A stretch of DNA of 64,000 nt, taken from positions 35,400,423-35,464,422 of the forward strand of contig CM033394.1 of assembly GCA_019426215.1 (NCBI GenBank), in the 5' to 3' direction. Within the stretch, counting starts at the first letter, position 1. Each line of letters begins with the position of its first letter. Position numbers and translations under genes: made by a program. Positions 11,737-24,242 of this stretch are shown piece after piece. This DNA is from Buddleja alternifolia. Taxonomy: Eukaryota; Streptophyta; Magnoliopsida; Lamiales; Scrophulariaceae. The notes below the pieces were generated by a model. The model was not told the DNA's origin. It ran no database searches and worked only from the letters and a program-made list of their open reading frames with translations.

Positions 11737-14700
11737 TTGGTTCATTTTTTTCTCAATTCAGTTAATACATCTACCGCATTCGTATCAGCTAATATCAACT
11801 CAATCCCAGTGCTTAATGGCAGCAACTTTAAGGACTGGAAAGAGAACGTTATGATAGTTCTCGGTTGTATGGATCTGGACCTTGCACTAAGGGAGCCACG
11901 TCCCTCTGATCATCTGGCTGAAAGTACCTCTGATCACAAGAGCAAAATCAAAAAGTGGGATCGCTCAAATCGCATGAGTCTTATGATCATGAAGCGTGCA
12001 ATTCCAGAAACATTCAGGGGCACTATGGCAGAGGAGACTAATGTTAAGGCGTTCCTTGAGGAGCTTGAAAAACGCTTTGTGAAGAACGAAAAATCAGAGA
12101 CGAGCTCCATTCTACGCAGTCTTGTTTCCATGAAGTATAAAAATAAAAGTAACATAAGGGAGTACATCCTGGAGATGTCTCATTTGGCGTCAAAACTAAA
12201 GGCACTTAAGGTAGAGTTGTTTGATGACTTACTCGTGCATTTAGTTTTAATACCTCTTCATGCACAATTCAGTCAATTTGTGGTCAGTTACAACTGCCAA
12301 AAGGAGAAATGGACTCTTAATGAGCTCATTTCGCATTGTGTGCAAGAAGAAGAGAGGTTTAGACATGAAAGGGTTGAAAGTGCTCATTTGGTGTCCTCCT
12401 CAGGCATTAGGAAGAAAAGAAAGGGTAAGGAAATTGCGGTCTCAGGCCCAAAGACGAAGCAGCTAAAGGGGTCCAATGGACCAAATACGGATACATTATG
12501 CTTCTTCTGTAAGGATCCTTTTCATGTCAAGAAAGACTGTGTGAAATATCACGTTTGGCGTGCAAAGAAAGGTGCAAGTCTTACTCTTGTTTGTTCTGAA
12601 GTTAATTTGGTTTCAGTGCCTAGACATACTTGGTGGCTAGATTCTAATGCTACCATTCATGTAACTGTGTCTATGCAGGGCTGCCTGAGTTGCCGAAATC
12701 CAAGTGATGCGGAAAGATTCATCTATATGGGGAATGGCAATTCAGTGGAGGTTGAGGCAATGAGGACATTTAGGTTATCGCTTAAAACTGATTTTTGTTT
12801 AGACTTGTATGAGACATATGTTGTACTGTCATTTAGACGAAACTTAATTTCCATTTGTGTTTTGGACAAAGAAGGATATGTTTGTTCATTAGGTCACAAT
12901 GGATGTCGTCTCTATTATGATTCTAAACTTATCGGATCCAGTACTTTATCAGGATGTGATAACCTATATATGCTTGATACGGTTATCTTGCTTAATGAAA
13001 CCCTGCACGCTGATTCGTGTGGCACTAAACGAAAATTAACGAACGAGAATTCTCTATCGTTATGGCACAAGCGCTTAGGTTATATTTCTAAACAAAGAAT
13101 TGAAAGGCTTGTGTCAGATGGAATTCTCGGTGAACTTGACAATACAAAAAATAAAATATGTGTCGATTGTATTAAAGGTAAACAAACAAACAAGAGAAAA
13201 TTAGGAGCCGAGAGAGCTAAGAATGTCTTAGAACTTATACATACGGACGTTTGTGGGACTTTTCTATACCTTCATGGAATGTTCAACAATATTTTATAAC
13301 GTTCATAGACGATTACTCTCGCTATGGCTATTTGTACTTGATACATGAGAAGTCTCAAGCTCTGGGCATTTTCAAATCATTTAAGGCCGAGGTTGAAAAT
13401 CAACTTGGCAAAACAATTAAGGGCATCAGATCTGATCGTGGTGGTGAATACCACGGCAGATATGATGGATCAAGTGAACAACGTCCAGGACCTTTTGCTA
13501 AATTCCTAGAGTCATGTGGAATCGTCCCACAATACACCATGTCGGGAAGTCCTAATATGAATGGTGTAGCTGAAATACGAAATAGGACTTTAAAAGATAT
13601 GGTTAGGAGTATGATTAGTCATACCACATTAGCAGATTCACTCTGGGGAAAAACACTTAAGACCACAGTTTATATCCTAAATAGAGTTCCAACAAAAGCT
13701 GCGACCAAGACCCCTTATGAACTATGGACCGATAAAAGGCCCGTGTTAAAGCATTTACATATTGGGGTTATCCAGTTGAGGCAAGGCTTTACAGGCTGAG
13801 CGAAAGGAAATTGGACTCAAGAACGGTCAGTTGCTACTTTGTTGGATACTCTGAAAGATCACGGGGTTTAAGTTTTATAATCCCACATCTAGAACATTCT
13901 TTGAGACAGGAAATGCCCGATTCTTTGAGAATATTGAGTTGGGGGGGGGGGGGGGAAGATAAGGTTAGAAACTTTGTCTTTGAGGAGAAATTAGTTACTA
14001 TTCCTCTTCCTACCGTTTTCATTGACCATGATCAGGATTTCACTCCTGACACGGTTCAAGAGCAACATTTGGGACAACAAGACAATGTTGAAATTCTCCC
14101 TGAGGAATAAACTCAACAACCTCAAGAACCAATGCCATTAAAGAAGTCCACTAGAGAGAGGAGAAGTGCGATTTCAGATGATTATGTCATATTTCTCAAT
14201 GAACATGAGGCAGACATTGGCATGATGGAAAATGATCCAATCACTTTTCGTCAAGACATTGAAAGTTGTAACTCTCCAAAGTGGATAGATGCCATGAATG
14301 AGAAAATCAAATCAATGAAAGACAATGACGTATGGGATCTTCTCCCATTGCCAAAGGGTATAAAACCTGTTGGTTGTAAATGGATTTTTAAAACCAAGAG
14401 GGATTCACATGGCAATGTGAAAAGATATAAGGCTCGTCTTGTAGCTAAGGGATTTCCTCAAAAGGAGGGCATCGATTATAAATAGACTTTCTCTCCGGTT
14501 TCTTCGAAAGACTCTTTCAGGACAATAATCGTACCAGTGGCACATTTTGAGTTAGAGTTACATTAGATGGATGTCAAAACAATATTTCTCAATGGTGACA
14601 TTGAGAAAACTATATATATGGTGTAGCCAGAAAACCTTGTTTCTTCATATTCAAGAGAAATGGTTTGCAAACTTAAGAAATCCATCTGTGGACTTAAGCA

Positions 14701-17569
14701 GGCTTCCCGTCAATGGTATCACAAGTTTCATCAAGTCGCGTTATCATTTGGTTTTGAGGTAAACGCAGTTGATGATTGTGTATACCATAAGTTCAGTGGG
14801 AGTAAATATATTTTCCTGATTTTGTATGTGGATGACATCCTACTTGTCACGAATGATATATACTTATTGCATGAAGTTAAGAAATTTCTCTTGAAGAAAT
14901 TTGACATGAAGGATCTTGGCGATGCATCTTTTGTATCGTCGAGATCGTTCTCAAGGTATTTTTGGATTATCACAAAAGGCCTATATCAATAAGGTACTTC
15001 AAAGGTTTGGCATGCAGGACTGCAAATCGAGTGATACCCCAGTGGCTAAGGGAGACAAGTTTAGTCTCAATCAATGCCTCAAGAATAATTTGGAATCTAA
15101 GGAAATTAAGGACATCCCTTATGCTTCGGCTATAGGGAGTTTGATGTATGCGCAAATCTGTACTCGTCCAGACCTGACATTTATTGTTGGGATGTTGGGC
15201 AGATACTTGAGTAATCCGGGTATGGATCATTGGAAAGCAGCCAAAAGAGTTCTGCGATACTTGCAGAGAACAAAGGATTATACGCTCACATATAGCAGGT
15301 CGGATATGTTGGGTTTCATTCGAAAAAGCATAAACGCAGCGGGAGGAATTTCAAAAATTAAAACGAAAACCCAATTGGTACTTTAATTCGCATAATTGAA
15401 TCTAAAAGCATATAACGAATAAAACTTACTTGTTATGAATATGATGATGGAGAAAAACTTCTTTTTCTCCAAACTCGAAATATTGAAGCTTCCAAATCTT
15501 CAATCATTTGGTTTGATTCTTCAAACTTGAACTTGATCCGAAACAACAAAAATACGTCGTCTCTAAATCGTCACGCACGGATCAACAAACGAAAAATCCC
15601 CTTTCTTCTTTCTCTATGGTCGACAGCAAGGTATAGAGGAGGGGAGGAATATTTTTCTTTATTTTGAGAGTTATGAGAGTTGTGTATTCTCATCTTGTTC
15701 TAAGTCAAAGAGTCCTTATATACCTCATGACTTATTAAACAAGTCAAAACAAAAGAGCCCTAATATGTGGCCTCTCAAAGACGCCACTTTGAGGCCTCAT
15801 AGGCGTCCAATTGAACTCCTTATTTAGCCACGGGATTTGTTTTGTTTAATTAATTTCTTATTTCAATTAATAATTTATTATATCCAATAAATAAATTAAT
15901 TAATTAAATAACCAAATTAATTAGATAAATTAATTCATTAATATATTTCATAAGAAAATTAATTAATAATTAATCTTATCATTATAATTAATTAGTTCAT
16001 CTAATGAATAATTAATTATTTAATTTATCCAATAAATTAAAACTCCCAGAAGAAATAATAGAAATTCCTTTTTCTTCATTTTTCTTTGTCAATCCTTTAG
16101 CGTGACTCTTTAGGTTCGTTTTGTTTGGTAATGAGAGGAAACCAAAAGAAGTGGGTAACACCTAGCCAGTCACGTGACCCACTTCGTATCCCAAATGAAA
16201 ACGAATGATAGGATCATTTCGAAACCTTCCAATCGTAAATACCGTATATGTATAAACCCTTTGTTCACGTTCCCCGATCAAGTAAGAGTCATGGTTATGT
16301 CGAACTCACTGGACGTGACCATATGTATAAATCATAATAAATAAGAGGTCATTGAGATCGATTTAGTGCCAAGCACAATCGTCTCGTTTGCTTTGGCCAA
16401 AGACTTTGATCTCTATTTATCTATAATTACATAGGGTACATACTCATTCACTTATGAGAGAACAAATCTCATATTAGATATCTGCTAAGATTACCACTTG
16501 CCCATCAAGTCTGCATTTCGAGGTTGACCCCACCAAAGGGTGAATTGGGTCTAACTACTCTAGTGAAAGACTTGACGTCACAAGTGCATCTTCAGCCTGA
16601 TACTTCAGGTCAAAGGTTCACATATACCTATTACACATAACCAGTTCCGTCATTGACAGTGAAAACCCATGTGACAGAACCGATGCGAGTCGTGTTCGAA
16701 CATATCAGTTCCACTGACGTGTCTACAATCTTAATCTCCTATCATCCCATGATACTAGACAGGCACTCCCATGTCGGAGCTAAGATTGTACAAGTATTCG
16801 AAGTCTTTATTTGTCCATTAAAGACTTCATATTACTTGCGAACTTATTTTAGTAATCAAGATCGATCTCTCTAGTGTCAATCTTCCTATCCCATAGGAAG
16901 TAGAGGGATTGCACTGAAAACATGGACAAAACGTTTTACACAACTTATAGATGCAGATAAGAATTAAGTGAAAACTCAATAATGCCTTTTATTTAAGAAG
17001 AGTTTAAGTTCAATACAAGATATATGCCCTATACATTCTATCCTCTATGGCATCTGAGGGCATAATCCTAACAGGATCATCTTGAGATTATTGGGTATTG
17101 TGATTCTGACTTTGCGGGATGCCAGGATAGTAGTAAATCCACTTCGTCCTACATCTACTTGTTTGCTGATGGAGCAATTTCTTGGAGGAGTGCTAAGCAT
17201 ACACTCATTGCTTCGTCCACCATGGAAGCAGAATTTGTAGTAGCTTATGAGGCATCAAATTAAGGGATTTGGCTACGAAATTTTGTCACTAAGCTGCGTA
17301 TAGTAGATGGTATTGAAAGACCGCTAAGGTTATTTTGTGACAATAAATCCGCAGTCCTTTCTTCAAATAACAATAGGAGTTCTTCTAAGTCTATGCATAT
17401 AGACATTAAGTTTCTTGTTGTTAAAGAAAGGATTCAGAGTGGTCAACACTGTATTGAACATATTGGGACTGACTCCATGATTGCGGATCCGCTCACTAAG
17501 GGCTTAACACCGAAGGTCTTTCACAAGCACACTGCTCATATGAGTGTTGTACAGCTAGACAATGCCTAG
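11737..17569 (+). pseudogene. Copia gag-pol polyprotein, broken by frameshifts, stops and a solo LTR
   Basis: 11737-13299 encodes gag, a CCHC zinc knuckle (CFFCKDPFHVKKDC), the protease region (WWLDSNAT, where the usual DSG/DTG is lost) and a GAG-pre-integrase motif (LWHKRLGY). The frame shifts near 13260. 13251-13799 carries the integrase core ([21 protein letters not shown]), which runs to a stop. RT pieces follow at 14132-14485, 14660-14992 (YVDDILLV) and 14916-15306. The RNase H continues at 17074-17569 on the far side of the solo LTR (GYCDSDFAGC, TMEAEF, ADPLTKGL) with an in-frame TAA near 17262. A run of about 13 G at 13940 is one frameshift site. No clear ATG precedes gag. Confidence 0.92.
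15307..17073 (-). mobile_element. Solo LTR inserted in the copia RNase H
   Basis: It begins TGTTGGGTTTCATTCG and ends ATAATCCTAACA, the TG...CA form of an LTR. The RNase H reading resumes exactly at its far edge. The flanks GGATA (15302-15306) and GGATC (17074-17078) match at four of five bases; the uninterrupted coding reading supports GGATC as the original target. No internal gag or pol is present, so it is a solo LTR left by recombination between the two LTRs of a full element. The minus orientation is inferred from resemblance to common plant LTR starts (TGTTAGGATTATGCCC) and is the weaker part of the call. Confidence 0.82.
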
Positions 17570-18008
17570 ATTCAGTGGGAGTTTGTAATATGTGTTTGCT
17601 CAATGTTTGGGATTTGATGTCATGGCATATGTGTATGCTTTTGTTATTGCTAAAGCATAAAGTTCTTCAGTTTTGCACTCTGAATGTTAAAGTTTTGATC
17701 TCAATAAGGCTTAAGGTTGGACCAGATGGAAATAGGCATGTTAGATCACATTACATGTAATTTCCATGTTACACATTCCATAGTCAGTCCATGTCGTTAG
17801 TTGTATTGATGCATGTGACCACTGCTGGGCTTAGCTATGATAAATGTGGCGACAGTCTCTTTGATCCTTGTGTTGATATGGCTGATGGACAGGACTGGTT
17901 TAGATGACTTTATAAAGCAAGGTTGCTCGAGCTACTAAAGTTATAATGTGTGTGATATACAGTTATAAGATATTATGTATATGCACATATATAGTCCAAG
18001 TGGGAGAT

Positions 18009-18503
18009 TGTTGGAATTATTTGGTGAACTTATATTATGTGCATATCATAATCATACGCATTCGGGTACGCAGACGTGTGTACACTGCAGTTTGAATTGT
18101 ATATCATATATTAAATAAATTTTGCCTTGATTAAGTGAGCCAATTAAGTTTTATAGGCCCAAGTCATCTTATTAGGTATGATGTCATATTTAAAATGTGT
18201 AGAAACATTGAGGACTGAATTGCAATTTATGATGGGCTGATTTGCAAATAAGTTCTACTTCATCTATATATAGGGGTTATGGTCCCCATTTGATGTAAGA
18301 AAAAATTAGAACTTCTCGTTCATAAAACCTCCTTTCTCTCTGGAATCCCATCGTCCAAAGAAAGGTCTTACGGTGTACGTTCAAGTGGAATACATAATCA
18401 TTCGGTGAAATTCATAGCTATGGATTCAGGTACGCTTATAGTTTATAGTTTATTACGTGATTATCATGAAATAAGATTCGGGGCAATCAATTAATTTCCA
18501 TCA
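18009..18503 (+). repeat. 3' LTR of the copia element
   Basis: Starts TGTTGGAATTATTTGG, ends CCATCA, then the target copy AGAAT (18504-18508). It is preceded by the purine-rich plus-strand primer CCAAGTGGGAGAT. Confidence 0.93.
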
Positions 18504-18508
18504 AGAAT

Positions 18509-20076
18509 ATGCCATACTCTACGAAAAATTCATCTTAAACCAAACCCTTGGAGTACGTTTTGGTGATACTCTAACAAAGATTGAGAGAGCACATGTTTTT
18601 CTAGGAGAAAATAGGGAGAAAGTTTTCTTGGTGAAAAGATACATAATACTTATAGATATGTTTTCTTCTCAAACAATACTTTTAATCCAACCATAATTTG
18701 TAGTTGTCCTACTCCGATTTAAATATGGATACAAGGTTAAGAGTCCTAAACCCAACCCAATTTTTGATATCTCTTAATCATATACATATTTGACACGATC
18801 TATTTGATTCTCATCATCTTAAACTTTTCAAATCTCACATCCTTTTTTTATACAGGGAATAAGGCTTGCAACTAAGCCAGAAATAAACAAGTGATGAATT
18901 TATATTATATGAGGTAATTAAGTTTGATATGTCTTATTTATACAATTGTAACCATATTTTTTAGTTAATTAATTGAAATTTAATTTATTTTAAAAAGTTA
19001 GTGTTGAAATAAAATTTGAGATCAAATTATTCAAAATTAGATTACAAGGGAAGTACTATAAAAATTGTTGGAGTTTGAATATTATCTTTTGCTTGTTAAA
19101 TATTTGAAATATGCTTCAATATTTTTTAATTATTGTACTAGACAATATTATCATATTGTTTGACATTTTCATTATAAATTTTTGATTTGATAAAAGAAAT
19201 GACAAAATTCCTTAAAAACAAAAAGGAAACCTTGTTACTTGTATTTTGGTTTTCATTAACCTATATTAAACATAAATGACTTTTTTTATGGCTTTATTAT
19301 GCATTAAGTGAATGAGAAGGAATATGCACAATTTATGTTGACACGACATATGATATTAGAGAAATTTCATTTTAGAGTAATATTGTTTAGTGAACAAATG
19401 TTGGTTTTTTGGACATTGGAGGGTTAATGTCAAAGCTGTCTAATTAATCAAATACTGATTGGAATTAGTTAAGGATTGATTGGCTTTGAGTGCTCGCAAT
19501 TATTATATATCAAAGCAAATTGCAATTTTGTTTGTCTCGTTAATTATGAAAACAAGGTTCCAAAACGGTCTTAATTTTCAAGACCACATATACTATGAAA
19601 GCTTGGTAAAGCCGCACCATAACTTTCTAGCTGATTGGTATTTCTAATAGTTACAAAGATTAAGGACATATTCATTAAGAATTTTGGTTGCCTGTCAAAT
19701 TGATTACATTAAATGCTAGAATCCAGAATTTAGTGAACAAAAGAGAAAAACAAAACAAATAAAAGTAATGCAAATCGATCTTCTAATATTATTTGTATGT
19801 AGAGTTATTTGCGTCCACTTTCCATGATCAGCTAGCCACTTCTCTTGTTTAAATTTTTTGCAAAGACACCCCTATCCATATAATATAATTCAAAGGAATA
19901 TATAGTTATTTTTATAAACTATATATAATTTTTCAAAAAATTATATCAAGAAAATGTTTAAGACTAAAATACAAAATTTATTGGATGTCATTAATGAAAA
20001 AGTTTCTTGGATCAATATTCATGCATTAAAAAAATAATCATAAGATGTGGAATAAAAATACCGCATTTCTAAATTA
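18509..20076. other. AT-rich intergenic DNA
   Basis: No coding region, terminal repeat pair or RNA gene recognised. Base composition is strongly AT-rich with scattered poly(A)/poly(T) tracts. Confidence 0.6.
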
Positions 20077-21083
20077 GGAAAAATTTCACTTTAGGTCCCA
20101 TAACTTAGGTTTTTTTTCAATTTTTTCACATTGTATCTCATAACTTGCATTTTTTCTTAATTTTTGGTCCCATTATTGATTTTCGTCTAAAAATCTAACG
20201 GGAGACGACATGTGTCTATTAGTCAAAACTAAAAATTTTGATTTTTCCTTTTTCTTCTTCATCTTTTTCACCAAAATTTATACCCCAAAACCCTAATTTT
20301 TAATCTCTACACCAACCACCACACCACCTTCCCCACCTCCACCGCCGCCGCGCCACTCCAAGACCGACTGCCACCACCAAACACAAGCCCGCCGCTTCCT
20401 TACATTCCAGATGTCGACGCCACCACCACCACGGACTTGCCACCACCACCTTCATTGCAAATCGATGCTGCCACCACCACACACAACACAAGCCTGCCGC
20501 CACCACACTCACTCCATATTCTGGCGCCGCCACCACCTTCAATCCATATTCTGAAGCCACCACCACCTTCAATCCAGATCTGCCGCCACCACCACCACTC
20601 TCACTCCAGATCCGCAGCCACGGTGATGATTTGCAGGCATGGGTCATCAGTGTCATTGGTGGTTTGTAGAGAGGGCAACAATGACTTGGGACGACGATTT
20701 GCAGGCGGGTTTGTGAAGGAGCAGTGATGGGATTTAGGGTACTCGGATTTGGGATTTGCTTGGGGCTGTGTATTGAGATTTGCAGGCGGAGGAAGACGCG
20801 GCGGATGGTCGGCGTCGTGTAGTGGTGCCTAAGAAGAGAATGGTGGCTGGTGTTGGGTTATATGTATATGCATATAAAAAAAAATAGAAAATAATAAAAA
20901 AAAAAGTTAGTTTGACTAACGGACACGTGTCGTTTGCCGTTAGTTTTTTAGACGGAAATCACTAATGGGACCAAAATTGAGAAAAAATGAAAGTTATGGG
21001 ATATAATGTGATAAACCCGTAAACAATAGGACCAAAACTGAAAAAAAAAGTCTAAGTTATGGGACCAAAAGTGAGATTTTCCC
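20077..21083. mobile_element. Long-TIR Mutator-like non-autonomous element with GC-rich core
   Basis: The outer 150 bp on each side are inverted copies: the left begins GGAAAAATTTCACTTTAGG and the complement of the right begins GGGAAAATCTCACTTTTGG. Both then read GTCCCATAACTTAG, and further in ACACGTGTC-like words and TCTAAAAAACTAACGG-like words pair. Flanks TCTAAATTA (20068-20076) and TCCAAATGA (21084-21092) agree at 7 of 9 bases, consistent with an aged 9-bp Mutator duplication. The core (about 20320-20840) is rich in CCACC/CCGCC and includes short tandem copies of CCACCTTCAATCC. No transposase is present. The core may be captured gene sequence, as in Pack-MULEs, but I cannot name a source gene. 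Confidence 0.75.
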
Positions 21084-21573
21084 TCCAAATGATTAATATA
21101 AATAATAGAGATATATTTTTCAATGCATTTTCTTTTAAGAATTATAAAATACACGTTGTTGATCCAAAAAAAAACATAAAAAGGACCGTGGGAGGAGGAT
21201 TATTCTGACTTTATACACTTTTTCTTGTTCTCCACATTTGGGTTGATTTTTCGAACTGGTGTACAAACACGTTATAGAGTTAAACCTAGATATCAATTTG
21301 TAACTTGAGATGCAGATTATTTAAGTTTTCAGAGGTAATTCCCAAGTGACATGCAAAGTCCTAACAAATATGCTAAATAAATTGTGCAAGTAATAAATTG
21401 ATGTTAGTTCAGATATCGTTTCTAAAGGAATTAATAAATTTATACACTGATAGCGAAATTAGATTTTTCATCTTTCCACCAATTTCACAATAAGCGAGAA
21501 GCTCAAAGTTTCTTAACCAATTTCTCGCAGAATCACCACTGCATGTCCTTATATTTCAACATGGTGCTTCATA

Positions 21574-21620
<47 letters not shown>

Positions 21621-21891
21621 TTTTTTGGATAATTGCTTCATACTGTATTTGATGTAACATATTAACGTCTACATGTCTGTATGTAATTCTTATTAAGTTA
21701 ATATTTGAAAAAAAAATTGATGCACTTCGATAAATGCGAGCTTCGAACTGAATTATTAAATTTCTATAAGAATGTTCAATTAAAAAGAATGTATCAAATC
21801 TGTTTAATTGGAAATCCTTTATTCGAAATTAATATTTAATCTTATATTTCACTTTTAATTCTAGGTATATAAAATCTTTGTTTAAGTAAAT
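21084..21891. other. AT-rich intergenic DNA with an (ATT)n microsatellite
   Basis: A pure (ATT)n run occupies about 21577-21620, followed by poly(T). No gene is seen in the remainder. Confidence 0.7.
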
Positions 21892-22262
21892 AAGAAAATT
21901 GCAATATTAGTTGAATAAGGCATGTTGCAATTTTAGTTTAATGTTTAAAAACTTGCAAAGTTTGTCCCATATGATGCATTCCTTTGCAATTTTGGTCTCA
22001 TGCGTTCAAAATTGGATGGAATTCTATTAATTTTATTACTGATCACGTGCAAGACACGTGACCAAACTAAAGATTTTCGTTAATATTATTACTAATCACG
22101 TGCCTGAACTAACGATTTTCGTTAACTTTTTTTATGGTTGAGACTATAAATGCTAAAAAAAAATAAAAATGTATCATATGTGACTAATTTTTGAAATTTA
22201 TAAATAATGAGATTAAAAATGCAATCTACTCTATTCTATAGGTCTAATGCAGCAAATTTCTC
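21892..22262. mobile_element. MITE copy A, downstream of the CASP-like gene
   Basis: The ends are inverted: the left starts AAGAAAATTGCAATATTAG, and the complement of the right starts GAGAAATTTGCTGCATTAG and runs on to ATTGCATTTTTAATCTCAT. Internal words GTCCCATATGATGC, TTGGTCTCAT and two CACGTG motifs (in GATCACGTGCAAGACACGTGACC) recur in copies B and C. It ends about 110 bp from the stop codon of the CASP-like gene. No clean target duplication was found. Confidence 0.65.
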
Positions 22263-22372
22263 AACTAAAATAACACATCAAAATGGTACAAGATTTAAAA
22301 TAACACATCATCAAACGGCTCAATATGAAATTAACTTGGAAATAAGACATCAAAATATGTTATACTTGTTGA

Positions 22373-24147
22373 CTATGAAATATTTGTTAAAGCCAATGAT
22401 GAATGGACAGAAGAAATTCCACAGCCAATGCATCCAACGACAAGGAATGCTGCTGGGATATAAACCATGGTTAGATAATCCTGAACCTTGGATTCACTAT
22501 CCAGTACGTACTTCTTCATATCTAATGTAGCCCCAAACGCTGCGCCTGCTCCTGTTGCTAGGAATAGCGTCACCAACTGCCATTTCATTCGTGAAATCAA
22601 AGCTTATTAATTAATTAGTGATTAAATAGTTATGTTAAGATTATAATTAAATGTTCAAACTGAGGGCAAACGATAAACAGGGAAAATTACAATATTAGTT
22701 CCATATATATGATATGGTCAATTGCAATATGTCATATTGTTCGCAAATTGCAAAAATAGTCCCATGAGATTCTTTTTCTTTTCTTTTTTCTAATTTTGGT
22801 CTCATCTGTTTAAAAAATGGTTGTAATTTCACAATTAGCGTGCACACGCCTTTTAAGGGTTTAGGATAAATTTGATAAATAATAAAAATACCCTCTGACT
22901 TTTACAAACACTAAATGCTAAACATTATTAATATAAAAGGTGGCTTTATTTTATTTTTTTGTGTGTGTGCAAGATTTACGTAATATAAAAGTTTTTTTTA
23001 TAAATTTATACAAATTAAGTAATGGTCACATGTAAGACACCTAGTCAAATTAACGATTCCTTTAAATTTTTAGCAGCTAGGACTATAAAGGCAAAAACAT
23101 ACGTCATGTGGGACTAATATTACAAATTTGTAAAAAATGAGGTTTAAATTGCAATGGAACCTATTCTATATATGAGATTAATATTGCAATTTTCGCAACA
23201 AAACAAAACATGAGATTATTTAAAAATATTTTGTTACATACCTTGTCGGCGTAGAATTCGAACTTGAGAAAGCCATAGTGATTGATCAGATGTTTCTTTG
23301 TTTTCATATAGTATATTGCAAATGGAATTTGCAACAAAGTATAGATAATTCCTATTATCATTACATAAAACATGTACCTACAAATGTACATATATTCAGA
23401 GATTAATTTGCAGTTGAATAACGACCTCGTCTAAAAATCCAATTAAATGTCTCTTAATCAAACCTGTAACATGCAAGTCAAATTTTTTTAATGCTACCTA
23501 ATTTAGAAGTTTAAAGAATAAGAAAAATTGCATTATTGATCTTACAAAATAGAGTCTATTGCATATTCTTTTCTTTTTGCAATTTCCGTCCCATCCATTA
23601 AGAAAATGGATGGAATTTCACAAGTGGCATGCAAAAGTCGTCAAGGATTTAGGATATATAAACTTTTTTTTTTGTGAAATTGATTCAACTAAGTCATGGC
23701 TATGTGCAAAACATGTGGAGAGACCAATGTCTTTCGTCCGATTTTTAACAGGTGGGACTAAAAATACAAAAAACATATGTTGTAAGGGACTAATTATTTT
23801 GCATGTAATTCGTAAACAATGGGGCTAAAATGACAAAGTGCCTATTCTACGAGTTATACTACAACTTTGCCTATTGAATATATCTACTATCTATCCATCA
23901 CTCGAATTTTGTGTATGTTTGTAGGAGAGATAGATACATAGCGGAAATTAGGGAATTACTTGTAAGAACGGAAATCCTTGTAAGTAAGCACATAGCCATT
24001 GTCAAATGTGACATCGTTGGTCTTGAGCACAGCAAGAGATACTATGAGAGAAGCCAAGGTAATAACTCTTGCTGTTAATCTTGTAACCGGAAACTTTGAA
24101 CTATACTCGGCTTGAGTACGATCGTCATATTTAGGAATATGAGACAT
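22373..24147 (-). CDS. CASP-like protein, probably subfamily 4D, 3 exons
   Basis: Minus-strand exons are 23960-24147 (ATG start), 23242-23377 and 22373-22576, giving 175 residues. Splice sites AA|GTAATT...TGTAG|G, AAG|GTATGT...GGCAG|T keep the phase. Four hydrophobic segments at about residues 23-42, 63-85, 109-127 and 145-168 give the four-pass fold of CASP/CASP-like (MARVEL-type) proteins. The motifs LTNDV-like (KTNDVTFDNG), YTLLQIPFAIYY, FLKFEFYADK and LATGAGAAFGATLDMK are typical of the CASPL4D group. CASP proteins form plasma-membrane scaffolds that guide local cell-wall deposition; the role of 4D members is not settled. Related MITEs lie in both introns and beyond the stop. Length matches the family, so I regard it as intact. 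Confidence 0.92.
22681..23194. mobile_element. MITE copy B, in intron 2 of the CASP-like gene
   Basis: The left reads GGAAAATTACAATATTAG and the complement of the right reads GAAAATTGCAATATTAATC. It shares CAAAAATAGTCCCAT, TTTTGGTCTCAT and TGCACACGC-like words with copies A and C. It is longer than the other two because of AT-rich inserts. Confidence 0.65.
23521..23873. mobile_element. MITE copy C, in intron 1 of the CASP-like gene
   Basis: The left reads AAAAATTGCATTATTGATC and the right region CAAAGTGCCTATTCTACGAG mirrors the left ACAAAATAGAGTCTATTGC. It shares TTGCAATTTCCGTCCCATCC and TGGAATTTCACAAGTGGC with copies A and B. The ends are decayed. Confidence 0.55.
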
Positions 24148-24231
24148 TTTTCTCTTTACTTTAAATTTTGTTCTGGCTATCTATGTATCTATCACAATTC
24201 GAATTACTTCACTCAAAGCCCATGCCCTCTG

Positions 24232-24242
24232 TCTATATATAC
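24232..24242 (-). promoter_or_regulatory. Candidate TATA box of the CASP-like gene
   Basis: On the minus strand, TATATATAG lies about 85-95 bases before the ATG. That would place transcription start near 24205 and a leader of about 60 bases. The call rests on motif and spacing only. Confidence 0.55.

Larger units (their letters stand above)
9874..18503 (+). mobile_element. Ty1/copia LTR retrotransposon with nested solo LTR
   Basis: Two direct LTRs (9874-10409 and 18009-18503) begin TGTTGGAATTATTTGG and the right one ends in CA. The 5-bp target duplication AGAAT lies at 9869-9873 and 18504-18508. A primer-binding site for initiator Met-tRNA follows the left LTR, and a purine-rich CAAGTGGGAGAT precedes the right LTR. 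The internal order gag, protease, integrase, reverse transcriptase, RNase H is the copia order. Removing the nested 1767-bp solo LTR leaves about 6.9 kb. By hand count the LTRs differ by about 20 substitutions plus a few indels over about 490 aligned bases, so this is not a recent insertion. Confidence 0.95.

Noticed and set aside
20300..20727. Frames of 118 and 96 codons in the GC-rich core
   Set aside because: Gly/Trp/Arg-rich and Pro/His-rich low-complexity on opposite strands. They may reflect captured DNA but are not supportable as a gene.
22207..22530. Plus-strand frame of 107 codons
   Set aside because: Antisense to exon 3 of the CASP-like gene and MITE copy A; no homology.
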